A stretch of DNA of 64,000 nt, taken from the NCBI RefSeq assembly GCF_032854445.1, contig NC_088298.1, forward strand, positions 8,111,504 to 8,175,503, given 5' to 3'. Shown here one piece after another: positions 56,094 to 64,000 of this stretch. A program made the translations under genes and the position numbers. The stretch's first letter is position 1; every line of letters starts with the position of its first letter. Under the pieces are notes generated by a model. The model saw only the letters and a list, made by a program, of their open reading frames with translations. It was not told where the DNA came from and did no database searches. Origin of the DNA: Liolophura sinensis. Its lineage: Eukaryota > Mollusca > Polyplacophora > Chitonida > Chitonidae.

Positions 56094-57228
56094 TAGCATA
56101 AGGAACTTTCCTGTTCTTTGCTTTGATCAGATTCGGTACGGGTACAATTCTTTTCCTTCTTTGCACGGCTTGTCAGTTTCTCTTGTTCACTTTTTATTTC
56201 TTTTGACAAAAAAACCAGCCCTCGCCAGTGCCGTCGTCCTCACAGTTCTCCCCCGTCGCCACTCGATTTGGACCACTCGTTTCCTCGCTTCCTATTTCCA
56301 CTTGTATGCTGGCCCCCCATCTCATCGCTGCCCATTTCCCTCTGGTATAACTCGCTCGTCTTGATATCCGTTGTTTTTTAATATCTGAGGTTTTTGTATC
56401 TACGTGGGTGCACGTTCTGCTTCTTGGTTTCCAGGCTTACATCTTGAAACGGGCCCTCTCTCACGGCTGGGATTCTACGAGGTTTTCCCCTGCTGTTGAT
56501 TCCTCCATTTCGGTCTGTACAAAGCCACTTGAGCATGGACAATCCAATTTTCCGCGGTACTGACACAAACGATCCGGACTGTCACATACACAATCTTTTG
56601 CTTTACAAACTTCGCATAAGGTGCAACCACACTTGGTTCCATCGCCCAAACAGTCCGCACATATTTCAGCTTGGCACGCCCGGGCAACATGACCTTAACC
56701 TTCGCACTTAAAACATGTAAACTCCGGGCACTGTCTGAACAAATGGTCCTCCAAAAGGCACAGAAAACATACTTTTTTTTAAGTTGTTGGGCAGCACTTT
56801 CAAATACCCCGAACTGTTTCTACTTGTAAATTTCATTGCATACGGTAGCGATTTTTTGTCAGGTGGGAGTTGTACTCTTACATATCTCGTACCATCTGCA
56901 ATGGATGTTCCGGGATAGTAACGCCTTTTGATCTCTGAGGTTACTTCCACTCCAACATTACCACAATTTCATCGTCCTTCACATATGCTGGCAAATGCAG
57001 AAATGAGACCATCACAGTTCTCTGCGAAACACCCATGCAAGCATAATTTTCACCGTCAATCTCCAGTCCGTCACTCAGTAGGCCAGATGAAGCTTTGTCC
57101 CACAGTGTTATTTCATAATGACACTCGGCTTTCGGCACACATGCCAACACAGCACTCAGGCCATAGCTTTCCTCCAACACACAGACAACGCTTTCTGCAG
57201 GCACCTTCTGCGTATCTTCCACACCCAC
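56094..57228 (-). pseudogene. LINE-G ORF1 (RNA-binding, Cys-rich)
   Basis: Begins MGVEDTQKVPAESVV at 57228. An N-terminal domain of about 160 residues (YACMGVSQRTVMVSFLHLP, then VADG-like SIADGTRYVRVQLP) precedes a Cys-rich block near 56,700-56,550 (CLGDGTKCGCTLCEVC, CVCDSPDRLC). The end is charged. Stops and frameshifts occur near 56,940, 56,705 and 56,460. Layout matches Tx1-type ORF1 proteins. Confidence 0.75.
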
Positions 57229-57391
57229 TAGTATACCTTACTAGTGCTTACTATAATGTCTCTCCCGCCATCTCCGGACTTGCGGGAAGATCATGCTTGA
57301 CTGCAAGCAGATACTTGAAATACGCCACCAACAAACAACACTGTATTGTAGATAGCTCCTAAAACACGTCCGACCACCTTGGTGGTCACAG

Positions 57392-57437
57392 CGAGTCTCT
57401 CGAAAATCTGAAGCTTTACCTACTGAGCTATCTGTGC
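57392..57437 (-). pseudogene. tRNA-Lys 5' part cut by LINE-G, eroded
   Basis: 'gagtctctcgaaaatctgaagctttacctactgagctatctgtgc' reads as worn intron plus 5' exon. Confidence 0.72.
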
Positions 57438-58195
57438 AGCTCCCCTAAATTTTTCAAACATGGGTTCTGCTGTGTCAAGCAAACTTAGTCTCATCCAATA
57501 CCGTGTGCTTAAGAGTGTTGCAGGATTTTTTGTACAATTAATTCTTAGACCTTTGCATTTGATGGTTTATTTTGCGGACAAGTATCCGGCACCATACATG
57601 TAATATTGTGTCAGTCATTAAAACAATAGTGGAAAATGATTTGCAATAAATGGGCTTCATTCGCTGGCCTTTTAGTGCCCGGGAAAAGACAAGAAAACTT
57701 CTGGCGTGTTCTAGGTTGGTGTTTCCGCAAGGACTTTTTTGAAAATTTTGAAACTTAAAAACTAAAGAAAAACAATAAAACAATACGTTTTGGATAGAGG
57801 CTGCTAGGTGCAGAGGGAAAAAAGAAAAAAACAATAGCCCGAAATGGGCTAATGCGCTACCGACTGAGCTATCCGGTGAGCCCAGTAAAACTTTCAAAAA
57901 TCGGCTCTGCTCTGTCAAGCCAGATTCATCTCATCCATTAGCTAATAATACTTTCGGCTGGGGATTGACGAATGTTATCCCATGCTTCTTTTAGTTTTGT
58001 TTTCTTCCTCTTTTTTTAGTTAGTTCTCTGTGTTCTTATGGTACATTGCAAATGGCAGCGTATAGTCATGCAGGCTATAAAGTTTCATTCTAAGGTTGAT
58101 GTTTGATGAGTGTCAGAAAATTGAGGCGGGTAGACATAAGGTAAATTGAGTAATAAGGTAGAGTCCGCATGCGTCACGATGAGTTTTATTTGTCT
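57438..58195. other. Decayed tRNA-Lys array spacer, then unassigned sequence
   Basis: 57,438-57,950 is diverged array spacer ('tggtttattttgcggac', 'gggcttcattcgctggcc' and others are recognisable). From about 57,960 the repeat is no longer recognisable and I see no gene before LINE-H. Confidence 0.75.
57837..57879 (-). pseudogene. tRNA-Lys relic with internal deletion
   Basis: 'gcccgaaatggg' (3' end) is joined directly to 'ctaatgcgctaccgactgag' (5' exon); the T arm, intron and anticodon are missing. It is the outermost array relic on the right. Confidence 0.75.
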
Positions 58196-58199
58196 GCCT

Positions 58200-59075
58200 A
58201 AAAGGACGCTGCTGGGTGCAGCAGGTACATGAAAAAACATTGAAAATTACGATCCGGAGACATTCTCACTGAATGTTTCCGGAAACAACAATCAACAAAT
58301 GTATTAGCTTTGAACAAAATAATTGATATTCCTGGTTTACATCCCCTCATGTAAGAGGATATCATTGACTTATCAGAAGAGGAAATGTGCACATAACTGA
58401 AATAGCAAGGTGTTACCAGAGTGAAACGCTTCACTGTGAAAAAATCTGGTAACCTCATCAAACTAAATACATAACTTCTGACCTTCAACAGTAAATCTCT
58501 TCCGTCGTATATCTACATTGACCCGTATAGGGTAAGTGTGAACGTATATATTCCTAACCCCGACACGTTGTTTCAACTGTCAAAAGTTTGGTCACGGCAA
58601 AGGCTAATGTCAAAATAAACTGGTTTGTTTCCGGAGAGGCAGTGAGGGTCATGATGGTTTCTAGGGACTGTCCACTTTTCGTAAAAGAAAAACAAATAAT
58701 TATTATTGAAGTAAAAAACAATATATCGTACCAGGAAGCCCGGAAATTAGTCTCACTCTCTAATACTACTCCGCAGACTTCGTTTGCCAATGTGGTCAAG
58801 CGAGTAGCATCTGTTGCTACTCAAACTTCATTGACTTGGCCCATTGGAGACGACAAACCCAGTTCGACTTCTGGAGAACGTTGGAGAACGTTAGTCCTTC
58901 AACATCAGATGCGGATGTGATAGATACATCACCCGCACCAGGGAGATCTTCCAGCCGATCTCCAAGGAAAGGTCGTCCTCGGTCCAAACATAAAGATAAT
59001 TCTCCTATTCGCCTCCCTCCACAATGTCTGTATACGACAAAATTATACAATGGGATTGTCGAGGCCTTAAAATAA
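58200..59075 (+). pseudogene. LINE-H ORF1 (gag-like, zinc knuckles), broken
   Basis: Recognisable segments: VTRVKRFTVKKSGNLIKLNTYLLTF, a knuckle CFNCQKFGHGKG with its last Cys displaced by a stop, SRDCPLFVKEKQ, NISYQEARKLV, and a basic end GRSSSRSPRKGRPRSKHK. Frame changes occur near 58,480, 58,590 and 58,830. It overlaps the ORF2 start by about 50 bases in another frame. Confidence 0.8.
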
Positions 59076-61542
59076 ATTTTATAGAAATAACACGGCTTGT
59101 TCAATCATTATATCCTATTATTAAAGTCACCTGAAGACATCAGGCAAAGATAAAACAACTCTTAAAAATTATTCATTATACAGTATTTATTCAGAAAAAA
59201 GGAACAATTTGCAGACGGCTCTTCTATCTTCATCAATAACAATACTATTCACAGCCCTGTTGCTTTGGATACAGAGCTTCAGGCTGTGGCCTTTCGTAAT
59301 TCATTGTCTGAAACAATCACATTATGTTCAGTGTATATTCCTTCGAACTTTTCTTTGTCAGCTTTCCAGTTACATAATGTAATATAACAATTGCCAAAAC
59401 CTTTTATAATAATGAGAGATTTTAATTCCCATAGCCCCCTATGGGGCAGTAATAACATAAATAAGAAGTTCAAGATAGTGGAAGATTTCTTATCTAAGGA
59501 AGAACTAAGTTATTTTCAATGATGGTTCTAATACCTATTTACGTAACGGCGCTTATTCTGCTATGGATCTCACTATCACAGATCCATCACTTCTCCCGGA
59601 TTTTTCTTGGAAGGTGCATGACGATCTTTGTGGTAGTGACCATTTTCCTATTATCCTAGAGCATATCACTTCTAATTCTTTAGAACGTGTAGCTAGGTGG
59701 AATTTCGATAAAGCAGATTGGATCGCATTGAGATGTTCTGTGAGGCTGGTATCACTCCAGAGACATCTGCAGCAGATGATCCTATATTAAAATTTACTGA
59801 GCTTGTTTTACGAGCTGCCGATAGAGCTATCCCTAAAACCTCGACAAATCCAAAATCCAAAAGTAAACCCTGGTACGACAATGACTGTCGTAAAGCCATA
59901 AAGGACCGTAAAAAGGCTAAACGCAGATTTAATCACTGTCCCACTGATAATAACTTCAACCAGGTTCGCATTTTTAGAGCCAAGGCTCGTCGATTACTCA
60001 AGTTCAAGAGAAGATCATGTTGGCGGAACTTTGTTTCAAGCAATTACGTCAAAAAGACCTATGCGGAAGGTCTGGATTATGGTTCAAAAACTTAAGGGCA
60101 AAAACAATACAGCAAAAATCCAGCATTTGAAAGGTGGAGATAATATATTGCCCTCTCCATCCAATATAACAAATAAATTAGCTGAGACAATTTCCAAGAA
60201 ATCTTCTTCTGAAAATTATACTTTAGAATTCCAACATTAAACAACCAGAAGGAGAAAATTAAATTGCCCTTTTCTTCCAAAAATTTAGAAGATCATAATC
60301 GTTCCTGTAATATCGATGAACTAAAAACTGCATGAAAAAAAGGCACACGATACTGCTTGTGGTCCTGATAATGTATATTATAAGTTTCTGAACCATATCT
60401 CACCTGAGCCACTTGAGACTCTCTTGGGCTTGCTTAATGATATTTAGATAACTGGCAACTTTCCACCTTCATTGAGGGAGGCGTGTATTATCCCGGCTGC
60501 CAAACCGGGTAAGGATTATACTGATCCGTCTAATTACCGTTCCATAACTCTTACCAGCTGCGTATGTAAGACAACGGAGCGGATGATTAATGATAGGCTT
60601 GTTTGATTTCTTGAAACCAACAAGTTATTTTCTAATATATAGTGTGGTTTTCGGCAAGCTAGATATACTATAGATCACCCTGCCCGATTTGAAACCTTTA
60701 TTCGGGATGGTTTTATCAGTAATGAACATGTGGTGTCGATATTTTTCGACCTTGAAAAGGCCTACGACACCACTTGGAAAACTGGTATTGTAAAAGATTT
60801 TGCTGATACGGGCCTTAAAGGACAATTACCATTAAAGGACAATATTCGTGTCGGAACTTTTATCTGATCGCCAGTCGTTGGGGTCCACTCTTTCCGAATC
60901 TCATGAGCAGGAAATGGGTGTTCCTCAGGGCAGTATATCATCGCAAACACTGTTTAGCATAAAAGTAAATAGCTTAGCAAAAACATTAACATGTGGCACA
61001 GAGAGTTCTTTATACGTGGATGTGGAAAAATATGAATAATATCGAACGTCATTTGCAGCTTTGTCGAGAAAGAGAAAAAGATCGAGAAATGGGCAACTGA
61101 AAATGGTTTTAGATTTTCAACGTCTAAAACCGTCGGTATGCATTTTTGTAAAGAACGGAAATTTCATCATGACCCAGAGCTTAATTTTTGTGGTGAGCAG
61201 GTTAAAATTGTTGGAGAAACAAAATTTTAAGGTATAATATTTGATAGTAAGCTATCTTTTATACCTCATATAAAATGCTTAAAGCTAAATGTGCAAAGGC
61301 TCTCGATATAATTAAAGTCGTGTCTAGCACCGATTGGGGTGCTGACCTGTTTGCTCAATCTATATCGTTCTCTGGTGAGGTCTAAATTGGACTATGGGTC
61401 TATCATTTACAGTTCCGCTACGAAGTCGTCTATTAAAATGTTGGATCCTGTTCATCACCAAGGTTTGAGGCTCAGCCTTGGTGCTTTTAGAACTTCACAA
61501 GTAGAAAGTTTATAGGGGGAGGCTAATGAGCCTTCTTGTAGT

Positions 61543-61914
61543 CGTGTCAAGGAGGGGGCAACTTTTGGACGTTTGGCACGTATTCCTACTTCTCGGAGAC
61601 GGTTCCTGATTGTCTGATCGGACACTCTTCGGGCTCCAAACTGTTCTTGTGCTGTGTCCCGGGCGGTACGATGGCGGTCACGTAGACGGGTTACCCCGGA
61701 TGTACCGATCTTGGGCAGGTGTGGTGACTCTAGGTCTTCCTGAACTTGGACGGTCATTTGTCAAATTTGTTTGACGAAATCGATCCCACAACCGAGTTAT
61801 TGTGCTGGGATGAACGTTGAAGATCCTAGCCACCTAACTCTTTCATTCGCCAGCTTGCAATCGTCCAATTGCCTGATTTCGGTCGGCAGCGTTGAGACGT
61901 CCCATTTTCATGTA
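61543..61914 (-). pseudogene. Tc1-like transposase, N-terminal part only
   Basis: Starts MKMGRLNAADRNQAIGRLQAG at about 61914, with stops soon after, then RVTRLRDRHRTARDTAQEQFG and RNRLREVGIRAKRPKVAPSLTR. This is the helix-turn-helix DNA-binding region; the DDE catalytic domain is missing. Confidence 0.8.
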
Positions 61915-62231
61915 CAGTACTTGCAAAGATATTGGATAAAATTGTGAGATTCGTTTGGGTCTTTTATACTCACATGCTGTACTCATGTTTTGCACGTGAC
62001 AAACAGTCATTGTGCCTGAACTTCGTGCTGCACGATATCAGCGCACATCATAACAATCCTAACTGATAAAACCGTTCAAAATCATTTTTGGTTGCGGTTG
62101 GTCAAGGATGATCTTCTGAAACATTCCAGTAACAATGTGCAACCCTACAAAACTGTTTGAGTTAACATATGTGTACAAAATTGTAAGTATCATTTTCGCA
62201 TTTCATTTTACGTTTCTTTTTTTGAAGAGTG
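61543..62231 (-). mobile_element. Truncated Tc1-like element nested in LINE-H
   Basis: LINE-H reads ...GEANEPS before and VYNRRIKLRLQ after. The right end begins (minus strand) CACTCTTCAAAAAAAGAAAC, followed by about 300 bp of leader and the first ~125 codons of a transposase. The left end stops inside the transposase and lacks the second inverted repeat. TA is found at both junctions. It is a different Tc1 family from 32556-34229. Confidence 0.8.
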
Positions 62232-63345
62232 TATAACCGACGTATAAAACTGCGCCTTCAATATACTACAAAGCTTAAAGCTCATCTAACAAACCCTGCC
62301 CACGACTGTGTTTTCAATCTATCATATGTAGATTTATTTAATAAAAGTCCCAAAAAGATCCCTTCGTTCGGTTATCGTATAGGGGACCATCTTGTGGAAG
62401 CTGACATCAAGCTAGAGGAAATATCTCCGGTGTTTTTTCCGAAGTCACCTCCCTGGCTTCTTCCACAACCTAAACTAATATTTGATCTACGTAAATATAA
62501 TAAATCAAACAAAAATCTTCTTGTAATTCAGCAAAGTTTTGCTAAATTAAGGCTAATTATATGGGTCAAAGGATGGGGACAGGGTTGCTACTGTCTTAGA
62601 GCAGCAAGTCTCTTCTCTTCGTCTTCCATTCTCTTCTTTAATCTTCTCTGCCGAGGCCAAAGCTATATTCCTGGCCTAACCATATGTTTCTTCGGCCCAG
62701 AAGGCAATGATATGCACTGACTCACTCTCCTGCCTTTTCGTCAATACAGAATAATAAATTTAATAATCCATTGATACTTGAAATATTGGCCTTACATAGG
62801 AAACTAATTAAAAGAGGTAAAGATATTATATTCTGTTGGATACCAAGTCATACTGGTATCCATGGAAACACAGTCGTAGACAGGGAAGCGAAGGCTGCCC
62901 TATATAAACCTCTTTCTCGGGTTAAAATCCCATATACGTAGATGAAGCCCAATATTCTTAAATATATTCGACGCCTTTGGCAGGGTGAATGGGACTTGCA
63001 GGTCCATAATAAACTGCATGCTATTCATCCTGTCATTGGCTACAATAATTATACTTGCAAAAAGTCTCGTAGAGACCAAGTAGTTTTAGCAAGGTGTCGT
63101 ATTGGGCATTCTAACCTAAAGAAATACAATTTCATACGAATGTGTTGGATGTGATGCACAATATGGCATAAAACATATCCTGGTTGACTGTGTAGATTTT
63201 GCCTATGTTCGGCAAAGATTCTACACAGTCAGCTCTATATATGATTTATTTCACAGCATCGCTGGCGATTTTGTAACAAAATATTTGAAGGCCATTGGCC
63301 TATATACCCACCATCATTCGCAGATTTCAAACTTGGTTTAGACAT

Positions 63346-63885
63346 GGCGATAAGAAATTTAGCCACTAAATTGCGAAATATGTCTATTCTGCGCTGAATC
63401 CATACAACAACTTCAAGTCCGGAAATGAAGTAGACGGCTGTTATGACGTCAACGGTGATAGCTGCCAAACAACTTTGTTGCTACGGTGGTTCCCAGTTTT
63501 AAGTATATTCATCGACGACTTCATTCAAGAATAATTCCGACAATTGCGTAAAATAGAGGGGTCATTAAGCTATATAAAATATGCCTTAAAAATGAAATTT
63601 TTTTCTCACTGTTTGGCATATCTTTCTTCACTTTCCTTAACTTCCTTTTCTGTTCGTTTTGTCGTACGTGTTTATGTATTTTTTAGGATATAGGGAGGGT
63701 CAAGAAAAAAAAAGCCAGCCATTCCCAGGGACTTAACCTTTTCTAGAGCTATATGTACTAATTCGTCCACCTAGGACAAAGAGAGGCTGCTCTAGCATTT
63801 CAGTGGTGAACAATCGCGTGAAGAATTCCAGCGTTCGAACTGCAATCCGGATCACCAACAAAATTTTCTTAATTTATATATGTAT
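63346..63885. other. LINE-H 3' flank and unassigned A/T-rich sequence
   Basis: No open reading frame with recognisable similarity. The A run at about 63,705-63,713 could be the LINE-H tail; beyond it nothing is recognised. Confidence 0.5.
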
Positions 63886-64000
63886 TTGATTTTTTTAACG
63901 CCACGGTCAGTAATGTTTGACTTATGCTCCGGCAGTCAGGCTTATGTGTGGAGGAAACCGAAGAGCCAGAGGAAAACCACTGGAAAATTATTTTTCCAAC
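63886..64000 (-). mobile_element. Possible diverged SINE 3' domain at window edge
   Basis: 'tttttttaacgccacggtcag' followed by 'tggaggaaaccgaagagcc' resembles, in reverse, the 3' domain of the V-type SINE at 36745-36941, but many bases differ and the copy runs off the window. Confidence 0.4.

Larger units (their letters stand above)
53100..57390 (-). mobile_element. LINE-G, Tx1/L1-type, second family
   Basis: ORF1, endonuclease and RT in order on the minus strand, with no A tail visible at the 3' end (about 53,100) where it meets LINE-F. Its 5' end abuts a worn tRNA-Lys intron ('gagtctctcgaaaatctg' from about 57,391), the same kind of border as LINE-C and LINE-E. Protein similarity to LINE-F is closer than to LINE-A to E. 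Confidence 0.8.
59024..63345 (+). pseudogene. LINE-H ORF2: endonuclease / RT / RNase H, broken
   Basis: Starts MSVYDKIIQWDCRGLKI at 59024. The endonuclease shows MRDFNSHSPLWG (G lost before DFN) near 59,415 and CGSDHFPII near 59,630. The RT shows SNYRSITLTSCVCK, FFDLEKAYDTTW near 60,750, MGVPQGSISS near 60,915 and a damaged catalytic box YVDVEKY (for YVDD) near 61,010. RNase H has CWIPSHTGIHGN near 62,840. The C-terminal part reads CDAQYGIKHILVDC, a possible zinc finger. Frameshifts and stops are numerous. Confidence 0.85.
58196..63500 (+). mobile_element. LINE-H, I/Jockey-type non-LTR retrotransposon with RNase H
   Basis: The only plus-strand LINE and outside the RNA-gene array. Order: gag-like ORF1, AP endonuclease, RT, a connection region and RNase H. 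All are broken. A truncated Tc1-like element interrupts the RT-RNase H linker. The 5' limit is approximate (58,1xx-58,2xx); the 3' limit is unclear and a 9-base A run at about 63,705 may be the tail. Confidence 0.85.

Noticed and set aside
58198-58488. Minus-strand open frame of 96 codons left of LINE-H
   Set aside because: The plus strand here reads as pieces of a gag-like ORF1 (VTRVKRFTVKK); the minus-strand frame has no recognisable feature.
62229-62720. 163-codon plus-strand open frame as a host gene
   Set aside because: Its first part (YNRRIKLRLQYTTKLKAHL, FPKSPPWLLPQPK) is the RT-RNase H linker of an I/Jockey-type LINE and continues LINE-H across the Tc1 fragment.

Overview
This is a eukaryotic, almost certainly metazoan, window made of tandem RNA-gene arrays and the retrotransposons that have colonised them. 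I see no intact host protein-coding gene. A SINE at 9713-9979 has a tRNA-like head and a 3' domain ending in a 'tacggcgtaaaacaccaatca'-type sequence. I recognise this as the RUDI-like V-SINE type common in bivalves and other molluscs, so a mollusc is the most likely source (inference, not proven).

Layout. (1) 1-5405: tandem 5S rDNA, 14 minus-strand copies (the first cut by the window edge) with a period of about 390 bp. (2) 5406-10943: LINE-A, minus strand, whose 3' tail lies in 5S spacer and whose 5' end lies in spacer of a different array. (3) 10944-46540: tandem array of minus-strand tRNA-Lys(UUU) genes, each 93 bp with a 20-bp intron, in units of about 490 bp. It holds about 15 near-consensus genes, about 12 damaged full-length or split copies and about 18 'half-gene' units that keep only the 5' half. 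Inside it sit LINE-B (13803-18971), two short LINE-C fragments (27.7 and 29.6 kb), a large LINE-C (32489-37685) and LINE-D (40084-44934). (4) 46541-57390: LINE-E, a worn stretch of tRNA-Lys array (50.84-51.25 kb), LINE-F (5' part only) and LINE-G. (5) 57391-57950: the decayed right edge of the tRNA-Lys array. (6) 58.2-63.5 kb: LINE-H, a plus-strand I/Jockey-type element with gag-like ORF1, endonuclease, RT and RNase H remnants. (7) 63.5-64.0 kb: unassigned sequence ending in a possible SINE fragment.

LINE-A to LINE-G look like Tx1/L1-type non-LTR elements: ORF1 with zinc knuckles; ORF2 with an AP-type endonuclease, RT (FADD-type box) and a C-terminal CCHC finger. All are broken by stops, frameshifts, truncations or nested insertions. 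Nesting is up to three levels deep: tRNA-Lys gene > LINE-C > Tc1-like transposon or SINE.

The points most worth pursuing are the intron-containing tRNA-Lys array itself, the repeated use of its intron and one AAAATTTT spacer site as LINE borders, the same orientation of all array LINEs and RNA genes, and the direct linkage of 5S and tRNA-Lys arrays through a LINE. All coordinates were read by eye. LINE borders are good to about 10-20 bp unless a target-site duplication is stated.
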